In this document: one piece after another, positions 49,932 through 59,098 of the stretch
Layout: each line of letters opens with the position of its first letter
Numbering within the stretch: the stretch's first letter is position 1
NCBI GenBank assembly: GCA_018268255.1
Contig: JAFDWX010000001.1
Location: 186,001 to 250,000 of the forward strand
Length of the DNA: 64,000 nucleotides
DNA from: Armatimonadota bacterium
GTDB taxonomy: Bacteria > Armatimonadota > Fimbriimonadia > Fimbriimonadales > Fimbriimonadaceae
Reading direction: 5' to 3'
Notes under the pieces: model-generated
What the model saw: the letters and a program-made list of their open reading frames with translations, nothing else
Told to the model about the DNA's origin: nothing
The model's database searches: none
Program-made: the position numbers and the translations under genes

Positions 49932-50146
49932 TATTCTTTTCCTCCTTTTCAACAAACTAGGGAAGCCAAAATGCTTCTCCATAGCAGCACTCACAAATGA
50001 GTAATTAACTTTATAGCACAGGAGTATACAAAATGAAGTGGCAACTACAGAATCAAGTATTTTTACAGGGTAGTTTTTGCCTTGTTATCGTCACGAAATG
50101 AGCAACGCGGGGACCAAATCAACAAATTTGTGGATACTTAGCTTCG

Positions 50147-51148
50147 ATGCCTCAGTCGCCCATTGATGTCACCGTAATTGGAGGAGGCCCTGTCGGCCTT
50201 TTTGCTGCATTCTATGCTGGGCTGCGTGGAATGTCTGTGAGAGTGGTTGACAGCTTGTCCGAACTGGGCGGACAGCTTACGGCTCTCTATCCCGAAAAAT
50301 ACGTGTACGACATGCCCGGATTTCCCAAAGTCCTGGCCAAAGAACTTGCGCAAAACCTGATCCATCAGGCTATGCAGTTCGAGCCCGAGATTGTGCTAGA
50401 GGAAGTTGCCGAGACGCTTTTGGATCAAGGGGGCTATTACGATATTGTCACAGCGACAGGCAAGTCCCTACCCACCCAAACCATCATCATCGCGGCAGGG
50501 AACGGCAGTTTTTCTCCCACAAAGATCGGCATCGACCGAGAAGAGGAATTCCACCTCAGGGGTGACCTTTTCTACGGCGTCAAGCACCTGGAGACCTTCC
50601 GTGGAAGGAATGTCGCTATCATCGGAGGCGGCGACAGTGCGTTCGATTGGGCCCTCGCGCTCCACGATATCGCCAAGTCCATCCATTTGGTCCACCGCCG
50701 CGATCAGTTTCGAGCCCATGAAGACACGGTTGAAAAAGTTCGGGCGACCACGGTCCAGTTCCATTTGTGGTGTGCAGTTAAGGAGTTGAAAGGAGACCCC
50801 GGACTATCCGAAATCATCATTGAGAATTCCCAGACCAAGGAATCGGCAGCCCTGGAATGCGATTCGGTCATCGTCAACATCGGCTACAAAAGTTCCCTTG
50901 GTCCATTGAAGGATTGGGGTCTTGAGATTGAGAAGAATCAGATCCGGGTTGACCACCAGTTCCGCACAAACCTCCCGAGGATCTACGCTGTGGGTGACGT
51001 TTGCAGTTTCGATGGCAAAATTAAACTGATCGCTACTGGAGTTGGAGAAGCTGCAACCGCCGTCTGCATGGCGAAAATGGAGCTAGATCCCAGCGCCAAG
51101 CTATTTCCTGGGCATAGTTCCGATATGGAACTTCCCGCCAAAAACTGA
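50147..51148 (+). CDS. Ferredoxin/flavodoxin-NADP+ reductase, thioredoxin-reductase-like type
   Basis: A 333-aa FAD enzyme. The N-terminal FAD motif reads VTVIGGGPVGLFAAFYAG (residues about 8-25), with ELGGQLTALYPEKYVYDMPGFP typical of YumC-type ferredoxin-NADP reductases. The NADPH motif is NVAIIGGGDSAFDWALAL (about 161-178), and the second FAD site is IYAVGDVC. There is no CxxC pair, so it is not thioredoxin reductase. It transfers electrons between NADPH and ferredoxin in the cytoplasm. The next gene starts one base after its stop, so it may be in an operon with the dgcA/dgcN-like pair. Confidence 0.93.
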   Translation: MPQSPIDVTVIGGGPVGLFAAFYAGLRGMSVRVVDSLSELGGQLTALYPEKYVYDMPGFPKVLAKELAQNLIHQAMQFEPEIVLEEVAETLLDQGGYYDIVTATGKSLPTQTIIIAAGNGSFSPTKIGIDREEEFHLRGDLFYGVKHLETFRGRNVAIIGGGDSAFDWALALHDIAKSIHLVHRRDQFRAHEDTVEKVRATTVQFHLWCAVKELKGDPGLSEIIIENSQTKESAALECDSVIVNIGYKSSLGPLKDWGLEIEKNQIRVDHQFRTNLPRIYAVGDVCSFDGKIKLIATGVGEAATAVCMAKMELDPSAKLFPGHSSDMELPAKN

Positions 51149-51149
51149 T

Positions 51150-52190
51150 ATGGATTTTCGATTCGAGACAATTCGGCTCACAAAGCTCTATCCGCTCGCG
51201 ATCAGCCGAGGAACGAGCACCGGCTCAAACAACTTGTTTGTCTTCGTGAGTCAGGATGGCTTTGAGGGAATCGGCGAGTGCGCCCCAGGCACCGGATTTG
51301 ATGACACATTGGCTGATTTGGCGAAAGGTCAGCTGGAGAGCTTGATCGGCCTAGGTCTCGCAAACCGCTCGATCCACGAAATCTACGAACTCGCTACGGA
51401 GCACGAAGTCAACCCGAGTGCGATCGCTGCTTTGGATATGGCGTTGTGGGATCTCAGGGCCAAGCAGGCGAATATGCCGCTTTACCGACTTTTGGGGCTT
51501 TCAAATCGTTGCGTACCTACCAGCGTGACCATCGGGATCAATCCGGTTGACGTTATTCGGGAGCGTGTGCCTGAAATTCTCACCCGAACAGGAGGCAAAT
51601 CCCTAAAAATCAAACTCGGCACGCCAGATGGAATCGAGCGCGACAAGGAGAATTTCGAGGCAGCTCGTGAAAGTTCAGCTTCGTACCATGTGAGCCTCCG
51701 GGTGGATGCGAATGGCGGTTGGACTCCTCAGGATGCGATTCACATGAATGAGTGGCTGAGTGCGCGAGGTTGCGACTACGTGGAGCAACCGCTCGCCGCG
51801 GGAATGGAGGATGACCTCCCTGCGGTGTTTGCAGCCAGAAAGCTCCCTATCTTCGCCGATGAGAGCTGCCGAATCGCGCGAGACGTTCTCAGGCTCGCCG
51901 ATAGGGTCGATGGTGTAAACCTAAAGTTGATGAAGTGTGGCGGAATCACCGAAGCGCTACGCATTATCGCTACCGCGAGAGCGTGCGGGCTTAAAACCAT
52001 GATCGGGTGCATGGGCGAATCCAGCGTATCCATCTCTGCGGGTGCCGCTTTGGGAGCCCTCTTCGACCATATTGACCTCGACTCGCAGATAAATCTCAAG
52101 CCAGATCCTGCGGAGGGCGCACCCATGATCGACGGATGCGTTATCCCTCCAGAGCGTCCCGGGCACGGCGCAAGGCTGATCCATGCTTAA
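51150..52190 (+). CDS. Enolase-superfamily epimerase (dipeptide epimerase / DgcA-like)
   Basis: A 346-aa member of the muconate-lactonising/mandelate racemase group. The catalytic Lys pair is in SLKIKLGTP (KxK) and LKLMKCGGITE. Metal ligands are in RVDANGGWTPQDA, VEQPLAAGM and IFADESCRIA. The C-terminal CMGESSV is typical of dipeptide or N-acyl amino acid epimerases. The next gene encodes a DUF1611/DgcN-type protein and starts eight bases before this gene's stop. Such dgcA-dgcN pairs are described for D-glutamate breakdown (N-acetylation of D-Glu, then racemisation). I infer this role from the pairing. Confidence 0.9.
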   Translation: MDFRFETIRLTKLYPLAISRGTSTGSNNLFVFVSQDGFEGIGECAPGTGFDDTLADLAKGQLESLIGLGLANRSIHEIYELATEHEVNPSAIAALDMALWDLRAKQANMPLYRLLGLSNRCVPTSVTIGINPVDVIRERVPEILTRTGGKSLKIKLGTPDGIERDKENFEAARESSASYHVSLRVDANGGWTPQDAIHMNEWLSARGCDYVEQPLAAGMEDDLPAVFAARKLPIFADESCRIARDVLRLADRVDGVNLKLMKCGGITEALRIIATARACGLKTMIGCMGESSVSISAGAALGALFDHIDLDSQINLKPDPAEGAPMIDGCVIPPERPGHGARLIHA

Positions 52191-53217
52191 TCCACAAGAC
52201 CGAATCGCCATATACATGGAGGGAGCTGTCGGTGACCTCGCCGGCAAAATGGGAGCTGGAGTGCTTCGCTACTCCCCACAGCAGATTGTCTGTGTGGTCG
52301 ATACCCATACGGCTGGGAACGACGCGCGCGCACTTCTCCACATTCCTGGAGAACCCGTTCCTATCGTAGGCCGAATTGAGGACGCTTTGGCGCTCGGAGC
52401 CACGGTGCTCCTTCTGGGCATCGCACCGCTCGGTGGCCAAATCCCCGAATCGTGGCTGTCTGATATCGATCTAGCGGTTGAATCTGGCCTATCCATTGTC
52501 AATGGGCTCCATACCAAATTGGGTCCTCGCTATTCTCAACTCAAGCAGGGTCAAAGAATTTGGGACATCCGGATTGAGCCACCCGGGTTGAAAAGTGGAA
52601 CCGGTGCAGCGTCACATCTTGCGGCAAAGAGACTTCTGCTTGTCGGGACTGACATGTCCGTTGGAAAGATGACGGCAGGACTCGAAATCTATCGGGAGAT
52701 GCGAGACCAGGGGATTCGTGCGGAGTTTGTCGCAACGGGCCAAATCGGCATGACCATCATAGGATCTGGAATTCCTTTGGACGCGATCCGAGTGGATTTT
52801 GCTGCCGGATCGGTTGAACGAGAAATAATGCGGTACCCGGACGCAGACTGGATTATCATCGAGGGCCAAGGTTCGTTGGTCCACCCATCCAGCACAGGAC
52901 CGCTCCCGTTAATTCGAGGTTCGTGCCCGACTCATATCGTGTTCTGTGCGCGTGCTGGCCAAACCCATTTGGTTCGGGCTCCGAGTGTGGCGATTCCGGA
53001 TTACAACGCTTTCATCGAGCTCTATCTTAAGACGGCGAGTGCTTGCGGAACCTATGCGGAACCACGATGCGCGGCGATCGCCCTCAACACGGCTCACCTT
53101 GATGAGAAGGAAGCCCACGACGCGTGCGAGCAGATATCCGCTCGTACCGGATTCCCAACATGGGATCCGGTACGTCACGGTGCAGCTCGGTTCGTGGAAG
53201 TGCTTCAGCGATCGTAG
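52183..53217 (+). CDS. DUF1611/DgcN-like protein (putative D-glutamate N-acetyltransferase)
   Basis: A 344-aa protein with GRIEDALALGATVLLLG in the N-terminal part, and the P-loop-like motif LVGTDMSVGKMTAGLEI (about residues 149-165). Later segments IIEGQGSLVHPSS and SCPTHIVFCARAGQ are characteristic of DUF1611. It forms a coupled pair with the preceding epimerase gene (overlap of eight bases). Literature on the DgcN group assigns N-acetylation of D-glutamate. If so, the pair would convert D-Glu to N-acetyl-L-Glu, feeding arginine or glutamate metabolism, for instance after peptidoglycan turnover. The 3' end overlaps the convergent gene by 13 bases. Confidence 0.85.
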   Translation: MLNPQDRIAIYMEGAVGDLAGKMGAGVLRYSPQQIVCVVDTHTAGNDARALLHIPGEPVPIVGRIEDALALGATVLLLGIAPLGGQIPESWLSDIDLAVESGLSIVNGLHTKLGPRYSQLKQGQRIWDIRIEPPGLKSGTGAASHLAAKRLLLVGTDMSVGKMTAGLEIYREMRDQGIRAEFVATGQIGMTIIGSGIPLDAIRVDFAAGSVEREIMRYPDADWIIIEGQGSLVHPSSTGPLPLIRGSCPTHIVFCARAGQTHLVRAPSVAIPDYNAFIELYLKTASACGTYAEPRCAAIALNTAHLDEKEAHDACEQISARTGFPTWDPVRHGAARFVEVLQRS

Positions 53218-55193
53218 AAGATTCCGACCTGGCTCTCAGCAGAGTTTTGCCGTCGATCAGTCCAATTCGCAACTCGAGTCGAGTCTTTGGCCCAAGTGGC
53301 CGCTGCTGGGTAGGTATCGCGGCCGGACATATCAAAGAACAAACCGAGAGTGAGCGCTCGCTCCCTCAATGATCCTTTCGTTGCCTCAGCGGATTTGCCC
53401 AGGGTTATCCCAGTGGACTCGTATGAATCATCCCCAATGTCATCGATGAACACTCCGATTCCATTGGCGTTGCCTGCGCCAAGGCTCAGATTGGGCGCCT
53501 TGTACACGTCCGTGCCTGAGCTGTTGAGACAGAACCCTATTCCGAAATCGTGACCTGCGCCTTGAGCCATGTTCATAGTTGCCGTGAGATGATCGTCTCC
53601 TCCGCCATCGTCCAGCAAGCCAATCCCAAAGTGCGCTGAAGCACCTTGGACGTACCACTTTCCTGTGTAGGCGTCATTCCCCGCTTCATCCCAAAGCAGG
53701 CCGGTGCCTTCCCAATAGCCGACACCCTGACCAAAGACCCCGCATGAGTATTGGTCGTTGCCTACTTCGTCCAGAAGCACGCCGACGCCTCCGCTCAGAC
53801 TGTGTCCATCCACATAATCGGCTCGCCTTCCGCTCGCCGCGCCTTGGGCCATGCTGACGTTGCTCTTATCCGATTGGGGACTCGGGAAGTCGATGGTCTC
53901 GTCTTCGGCCACGTACCGATCCTCGCCAACGCGGTCGATGAGCATCCCGAATCCAGCCACCCCGCCGAATCCTTGGCCATTAGTGAATATCCGATACATG
54001 TCGTTACCGACCCAATCGTCCAAGATTCCGATTCCGAAATTGCCGTAACCCTCCCCACCCGAGTACGCATCATAGACATCGTCGCCTGTACTGTCTTCCA
54101 GGTACGCGACTCCCATAAATGCCGAGCCGAGACCCGGGCGATGGGATCGATACAAGTCCGAGCCACCAGAGTCCATCAAAATCGAGATACCGAAGAGTGC
54201 ACTGCCAGGACCGTACGGGCCAGGTTTATTGCGTCCAGCGAACTGGCGGATCTGAGTATTCGTCAAGGCCTGGTCTGACACATATTTGTCGTTCCCAGAG
54301 GTATCCAGGACAATGCTGCACCAATTATTCGTCTCTCGGTTGGATGGCGCGTTGAGGTACACATCATCGCCCCCGCTATCTAGAATCAATAGATAGGGCT
54401 TATCACTGTACGAATCGTTGGCTCCTCCTCGCAGCTCGATCGTTCCCCAATTGGTCGGAATGCTCAATGAGAACTTTGTCTTGGGGTCGATGCTCTGGAG
54501 AATGGACCGTGCATGGCTGGCTGCGGCCACCAAGTCGCTCCCAGCAGCATACATGTAGTTCAAATCCACCGAACGGTAGAAGTCCAAGTCCTTTCGATTG
54601 ATTTCCGGATCAGCAGTTTCAATCTGGTTTTGCTGCGCGCGTTTGTACATATCCGGATAGTTGGGAATCCCGGCCAAAGCAGCTCTTCGGTAAGGGATCG
54701 TCTGCATGATGACCTGAAGAAGCACCGCAGCGGCCTCTTGGGCCTGTGCAGGAATGTTTGCCAAATCTGGCACGGATCCATCGATGATCTTCCTCTGCTT
54801 CATGGTTTCGAGAGTCGACTTCAGAGCTCCGAGCTTAATGCCGATGTTGATGGCTCCTTCAATGGGGTTGCCGAGCAGGTCGCGGCGTGTTCCCCTTCCG
54901 ATCATGCGCCCGGCGACTGATACCGTGGCACTGGGGTTTCCCACGTTGACTTCGAGCTGTCTCTTCCACATCTCCGAATAGAATGGAATGCGCCAAGGAT
55001 TTTCATAGCAGCTTTCATAAAACGGCGTCCGAAACTCTCCTTGGGCGAAAAATCGGGTGATACCAGGGTCAAATCGAGCCGTTGCGGTGGTAAGGCCTGC
55101 TGTTCCGAGCGATGACTCCAAGTCGTTGTCTAAACTGGTAGGCATCGAAGTGGCGAGGAGACCCATGCTGAGAGCTTGGAGAAGAATGCTCAT
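53205..55193 (-). CDS. Large secreted repeat protein with recurring DxxGxDxY motifs
   Basis: The 662-aa product probably carries a short signal (MSILLQALSMGLLATS), though the start is uncertain because no ribosome binding site is seen and a divergent gene overlaps here. Residues about 1-240 are helical. From about 255 to 620 it has some 10-12 irregular repeats of 30-40 residues with the core LxDxxGxDxY, for example LILDSGGDDVY, LDTSGNDKYV, LEDSTGDDVYDAYSG, LDDWVGNDMYRI, LLDEVGNDQYS and IDDIGDDSYE. The Asp/Gly turns suggest calcium-binding beta-solenoid folding. I know of no characterised family that fits. It may be an adhesin or a matrix protein. Confidence 0.8.
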   Translation of the reverse strand: MSILLQALSMGLLATSMPTSLDNDLESSLGTAGLTTATARFDPGITRFFAQGEFRTPFYESCYENPWRIPFYSEMWKRQLEVNVGNPSATVSVAGRMIGRGTRRDLLGNPIEGAINIGIKLGALKSTLETMKQRKIIDGSVPDLANIPAQAQEAAAVLLQVIMQTIPYRRAALAGIPNYPDMYKRAQQNQIETADPEINRKDLDFYRSVDLNYMYAAGSDLVAAASHARSILQSIDPKTKFSLSIPTNWGTIELRGGANDSYSDKPYLLILDSGGDDVYLNAPSNRETNNWCSIVLDTSGNDKYVSDQALTNTQIRQFAGRNKPGPYGPGSALFGISILMDSGGSDLYRSHRPGLGSAFMGVAYLEDSTGDDVYDAYSGGEGYGNFGIGILDDWVGNDMYRIFTNGQGFGGVAGFGMLIDRVGEDRYVAEDETIDFPSPQSDKSNVSMAQGAASGRRADYVDGHSLSGGVGVLLDEVGNDQYSCGVFGQGVGYWEGTGLLWDEAGNDAYTGKWYVQGASAHFGIGLLDDGGGDDHLTATMNMAQGAGHDFGIGFCLNSSGTDVYKAPNLSLGAGNANGIGVFIDDIGDDSYESTGITLGKSAEATKGSLRERALTLGLFFDMSGRDTYPAAATWAKDSTRVANWTDRRQNSAESQVGIFYDR

Positions 55194-56379
55194 AGTGTTT
55201 TTGGGAGTTTGGCTGTCGCAAATGACAGCACTCGCTCAATCTGATAGAACGTTACCCCCGCCTTCACCGGTAACGTTTAACAACTGGCAACAAGTTTCCG
55301 CGAACGAGCGAACGATCGAGTATCAAGTTGCCTTCGACAGCGGCGAACCGTCATCGTATCCCGAAAACAATACGGTAAGGATCCGCGCGTTGCTGCCTGC
55401 AGAGCGAGTGGGTCCATTCCCGACGGTCATTCTGCTCCACTATTGGGGAGCGTCAGATTGGGAACTGGAAGAGCGCATGTCTGCCCAGTTGAATCGGCGC
55501 GGTATTGCCACGGTGCTGGTCCCTCTCCCGTATCATCTCAGCCGTACACCGCAGGGGTTTACGAGCGGACAGCTTGCGGTACAACCCGATCCGAAAGCGC
55601 TTCGAGAAACCATCTTGCAGAGCGTCTCGGATGTCCGGAGGACGATGGACTGGATCTACACGCGTAGCGAGTTCATTCATGAGAAAGTCGGGCTGGCTGG
55701 AACCAGCTTGGGTGCCATTGTCTCCACGCTTGCCTTCTCAGTCGAGCCTCGCATCAAAAGTGGGTGCTTTATCCTGGGGGGAGTGGACCTCGCGCACCTG
55801 CTGTGGCACAGCTCAAGGGTGGTGAGTCAAAGGGACATCTTGCGCAGGAACGGCTACACGGAATCAAGACTTCGAGAAGAACTCGCCGATGTCGAACCTG
55901 CAAATTACCTTCCCCAAGCCCACGGAAAGCCTGCCATGGTCGTGCGGGCGAACTTTGATTCGGTCGTTCCAGCCCAAAGTTCCGAAGCACTGATTCAAGG
56001 TCTTGACCATCCCACGGTCATAACGCTGCGAACGGGCCACTATGGGGGAGTACTCGCCGAGAACCAGATCATCGCCAATGTCGGCGCTTTCTTTCAGAGC
56101 CAGTTCTTTGGCGAAGGAAAAAATTTCCTTGCCAAAGCCCTGAAAGCTCCCACTATCCGGTTGGGGGCAATGGTTGACGGCATCAACCAGCTGCAGGTCG
56201 CTGCCGGAATCGATCTTTGGCAATCTAAAAACGACTCCCGCTTCTTCGTCTCCGCGTTTGTGACCCCGAGGGGTCCGAAACTAGCCATCGGAATGCGCAT
56301 CTCCCAAAACCTCAGTATCGGCCCTGTTTTGACTCGAAAAGGTCTGACCGGCGGACTGTTTTGGAACGTCGTGCTTTAA
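55165..56379 (+). CDS. Exported alpha/beta-hydrolase
   Basis: From the ATG at 55165, which follows an AGGAG ribosome binding site, the product (about 404 aa) has a signal peptide (MLRAWRRMLIVFLGVWLS). The fold shows PTVILLHYWGASDWE (oxyanion loop), the nucleophile elbow GLAGTSLGAIVS (Ser about residue 180) and a late TGHYGG with a candidate His. The frame extends 108 bases further upstream inside the divergent gene; that part is not plausible. It looks like an esterase or dipeptidyl-peptidase-like hydrolase; substrate unknown. Its start overlaps that of the repeat-protein gene by about 29 bases. Confidence 0.82.
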   Translation: MLRAWRRMLIVFLGVWLSQMTALAQSDRTLPPPSPVTFNNWQQVSANERTIEYQVAFDSGEPSSYPENNTVRIRALLPAERVGPFPTVILLHYWGASDWELEERMSAQLNRRGIATVLVPLPYHLSRTPQGFTSGQLAVQPDPKALRETILQSVSDVRRTMDWIYTRSEFIHEKVGLAGTSLGAIVSTLAFSVEPRIKSGCFILGGVDLAHLLWHSSRVVSQRDILRRNGYTESRLREELADVEPANYLPQAHGKPAMVVRANFDSVVPAQSSEALIQGLDHPTVITLRTGHYGGVLAENQIIANVGAFFQSQFFGEGKNFLAKALKAPTIRLGAMVDGINQLQVAAGIDLWQSKNDSRFFVSAFVTPRGPKLAIGMRISQNLSIGPVLTRKGLTGGLFWNVVL

Positions 56380-56389
56380 GGCTTCGCCT

Positions 56390-57148
56390 ATGGATGAAGT
56401 CATCGAAGCAGCTCGTCAGAACGTCATTCACACCTACTTGGATTTGGCTCGCACCTTGCCGGAGGCAGTTCTTAGCCACACCGAAGGTTTCTGGTCCTGT
56501 CAAAGCAAGGTACCGATCGTTCTGGCAAATTTCGCTATCGGATTCGACTCTGATAACCTCGAAGCGACAATTTCTGCGCTCGAAATTAACGCCGCTATCC
56601 GACCTTCCTACCGAGTCTTCGTGGTGACTGGAGATCGTCCGTCAGATTTGGCAGTGCATCTGGAAAGCGGTCGGTTCCAAAAGCGGTCGCAACTCAGCGA
56701 ACTGATCTGTGAGAACGTGCGGGTTGAGGCACCTTTGGAACTCGTCGAGTATTCGGATCGCAGTTCTCGCATGCGAATTGCGAAATTTATGATCGGCAAC
56801 TTTTTTTGGCGGCGCGATGCGGCGTCCCGAGATCGCATTATCGAGGCAACTGCCCGGTCCACCCACAGGCTGCTTTGCTTTGAAGGGACCCGTGGCCCGA
56901 TCGCAGCGGTGATGCTGACCGAATCGGACCATACGCTCGGACTCTATAATCTTTGCGTCGATCCTCTCCACCGGCGAAAGGGGATCGGGACTCAGATCTT
57001 TCTCGCCTGCGCCACCCGTGCGTCAATGGATGGCAAACGACTCGTATTACAGACTGAAGACGTCCTCAAACCGTGGTATTTGCGGTGCGGATGCAAAGAA
57101 TTTGGAGAAGTTTGCTCTTTCGCGTATCGGAATGAGGCAAGAGTTTGA
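56390..57148 (+). CDS. GNAT-family N-acetyltransferase
   Basis: The 252-aa product has a divergent N-terminal half (about residues 1-125) and a C-terminal GNAT domain (about 150-245). In the latter, GLYNLCVDPLHRRKGIGTQIF carries the acetyl-CoA-binding RxxGxG/A loop, and LVLQTEDVLKPWYLRCGC ends it, as in family members. The N-terminal half may be a worn GNAT copy. It starts ten bases after the hydrolase gene stop, so the two are probably co-transcribed. The acetyl acceptor cannot be told. Confidence 0.85.
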   Translation: MDEVIEAARQNVIHTYLDLARTLPEAVLSHTEGFWSCQSKVPIVLANFAIGFDSDNLEATISALEINAAIRPSYRVFVVTGDRPSDLAVHLESGRFQKRSQLSELICENVRVEAPLELVEYSDRSSRMRIAKFMIGNFFWRRDAASRDRIIEATARSTHRLLCFEGTRGPIAAVMLTESDHTLGLYNLCVDPLHRRKGIGTQIFLACATRASMDGKRLVLQTEDVLKPWYLRCGCKEFGEVCSFAYRNEARV

Positions 57149-57172
57149 TAATATCGTAGTTGAGGAGTAGAC

Positions 57173-58033
57173 ATGGTCCATCGGCGAGGCTTTACGCTGA
57201 TCGAACTTTTGGTTGTGCTCGGGATAATCGCTATCCTGTCAGCACTACTTTTTCCTGTCTTCCTTACAGCCCGCAAAGCATCTCGAACGGCAGTCTGTGC
57301 ATCGAACTACCACCAAGTCGGTCTCTCGCTCTCCATGTATCTTTCGGATTACGACGATCGATTTGTTCCCACATCGTATTACGCGGCAACGGGAGGCTCG
57401 TTTCAATCAGACCGCAGATGGCCCCAACTCGTTCTTCCTTACGTGAAATCTCTGGCAGTATTCACGTGTCCAGAGGATTTTTCGGATAGACCCACGTTCG
57501 AACACGTCTATGGCGGCGACATCAACTTAGCCGATCCGATCAGCAAATTCTACGTGTTGGCCGAGCGGGTCAACGCGGGTTATAACTCTGCCAATCTTTC
57601 CCCTTCGATGGATTCAAGCTTGGGCCTCACCTATCGCCCTCGGTCATCGAACGAGATTTCCAGCCCGACCACAACAATCGCTTTTGCCGAAACCGTTTGG
57701 CGGGTCAATGCGGCAGGAACTCCAACCGGCGGAGGCAACTTCGTCGCCAAACCCCCTTGCCGATACGCCAAGATGGGTACCGCGACCCTAGACACTCTCC
57801 CTAACGAGGGTGTGGTGAGCCCCACAGATGGTTGGTTCATTTCCGGCGGCGCCGTGAACGATCTATCCTACGGCGGCATCTGGCCATGGCATAACAAAAT
57901 CACCCATATCCTGCTTATCGATGGCCACGCCGTAGCACGTCCCCCGGTGACCCTCGCACAGGGGTGCAATCTTCAAAACAACTGGGGCGGCCAAATCACC
58001 GATACCAGTATTTATCTCTGGGACCTCCAGTAA
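57173..58033 (+). CDS. Pseudopilin-like protein (type IV pilin N-terminus, DUF1559-like)
   Basis: The start follows a GAGGAG ribosome binding site. The N-terminus is a class III signal: [18 protein letters not shown] with Gly-Phe as the prepilin peptidase site and Glu at position +5 of the mature chain. The rest (286 aa in total) has [32 protein letters not shown], typical of the DUF1559-type or H-x9-DG-like pseudopilins of Planctomycetes and Armatimonadota, and a late [15 protein letters not shown] with the conserved DGH. These proteins sit on the surface or in secretion systems in many copies. No assembly gene is adjacent. Confidence 0.93.
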   Translation: MVHRRGFTLIELLVVLGIIAILSALLFPVFLTARKASRTAVCASNYHQVGLSLSMYLSDYDDRFVPTSYYAATGGSFQSDRRWPQLVLPYVKSLAVFTCPEDFSDRPTFEHVYGGDINLADPISKFYVLAERVNAGYNSANLSPSMDSSLGLTYRPRSSNEISSPTTTIAFAETVWRVNAAGTPTGGGNFVAKPPCRYAKMGTATLDTLPNEGVVSPTDGWFISGGAVNDLSYGGIWPWHNKITHILLIDGHAVARPPVTLAQGCNLQNNWGGQITDTSIYLWDLQ

Positions 58034-58092
58034 GCACTCAGCCACCTTTGCCATAATTGATGTGGCATCTTTGCCAAAGGTGATTTGAGAGA

Positions 58093-59019
58093 ATGTATAA
58101 AGTCAGCATTATCGGCGGTGGCGGTCGTGTCGGTTCGGACGCTGCGTTTGCTCTGCAACTCGGCGGCATCGTTGGAGAGATCGCACTAGTCGATGCCAAC
58201 CGCGATATGGCGGACGGTGAAGCCCTCGATATCCTGCACGGCACATCTCTTACCGCCGTCCAGGTCATCACCAGCGGCGACTATGAAGTGGTCAACGATA
58301 GCGACTGTGTCGTCGTTACGGCGGGTCTTCGGCGCAAGCCTGACGAGAGCCGCCTAGAGCTGATCAACCGCAACGTGGGTCTTTTCCGCCAAATCCTTGA
58401 CTCATTACGCGGATGCAAGCTCCGAGACGGAGCAACGATTCTCGTGGTCTCCAATCCGGTGGACATCCTTACCCAGTTGGCAGCCGAAAGCGGCATCGTC
58501 CCCGAGTCTCAGGTGCTGGGTTTGGGTACGGTCCTCGACACGTGCCGATTCCGATCACTCTTGGCAGCTCATTTCAATGCTCCCGCAACGGATATCAAAG
58601 CTTTGATTCTCGGCGAGCACGGCGATTCCATGGTGCCGATCTGGTCGTGCGCAGGTATCGGGGGCGTGCCTCTGGCAAGTTTGCCAGGTTACACGGATGA
58701 CGTCGCCAAGGGAATTTTTGAAGCCACCAAGAAATCTGGAGCTGAGGTAATTCGCCTGAAAGGTGGCGCCGGACGCGCCGTGGGAATTTCCATCAAGGAA
58801 GTGGTGGAAACGATGGCCATGGATAAGAAGAAGCTGCTGCCTGTTTCTTCGGTGCAACACGGCAAGATGGGGATTTCCGGCATCTCGCTCTCGCTCCCCA
58901 CTCGAGTTGGCCGAACAGGAGTCGTCGAGGTTCTCGAACCGAAGGTTTCCGATTCCGAACGAGAAGGATTGCTGCATTCCGCCCAGTCTCTCAAGGATGT
59001 CTGGGGCCAAATCCAGTAG
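58093..59019 (+). CDS. mdh: Malate dehydrogenase (LDH/MDH superfamily)
   Basis: The 308-aa product has an N-terminal NAD fold (SIIGGGGRVGSDAAFAL) and the acidic residue after strand 2 (LVDAN). The substrate loop reads VVTAGLRRKPDESRLELI, where an Arg takes the place of the Gln found in lactate dehydrogenase, pointing to oxaloacetate/malate. The catalytic His is in LGEHGDSMVPIWS, with NPVD upstream. The fold is of the LDH-like MDH class. A hairpin terminator follows. It would serve the TCA cycle or glyoxylate metabolism; the glc genes downstream handle glycolate to glyoxylate. Confidence 0.9.
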   Translation: MYKVSIIGGGGRVGSDAAFALQLGGIVGEIALVDANRDMADGEALDILHGTSLTAVQVITSGDYEVVNDSDCVVVTAGLRRKPDESRLELINRNVGLFRQILDSLRGCKLRDGATILVVSNPVDILTQLAAESGIVPESQVLGLGTVLDTCRFRSLLAAHFNAPATDIKALILGEHGDSMVPIWSCAGIGGVPLASLPGYTDDVAKGIFEATKKSGAEVIRLKGGAGRAVGISIKEVVETMAMDKKKLLPVSSVQHGKMGISGISLSLPTRVGRTGVVEVLEPKVSDSEREGLLHSAQSLKDVWGQIQ

Positions 59020-59039
59020 GGCCGCTCTGAGTTTCAAGA

Positions 59040-59063
59040 GGGGAGATTCACCGGAATCTCTCC
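59040..59063 (+). terminator. Intrinsic terminator after mdh
   Basis: GGGGAGATTC (59040-59049) pairs with GAATCTCTCC (59054-59063), one G-T wobble, around an ACCG loop, and is followed directly by TTTTTTC. It separates mdh from glcD. Confidence 0.9.
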
Positions 59064-59086
59064 TTTTTTCATTTGCTTGGCCCAAG

Positions 59087-59092
59087 TAGAAT
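59087..59092 (+). promoter_or_regulatory. Candidate -10 box of glcD (leaderless arrangement)
   Basis: TAGAAT ends six bases before the glcD ATG at 59099, with no Shine-Dalgarno sequence between them. It lies 24 bases after the mdh terminator stem. Confidence 0.45.
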
Positions 59093-59098
59093 CTTTTC

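Noticed and set aside
50033-50101. 22-codon open frame with AGGAG eight bases upstream (MKWQLQNQVF...)
   Set aside because: Too short to support without conservation data; left as a possible leader peptide only.
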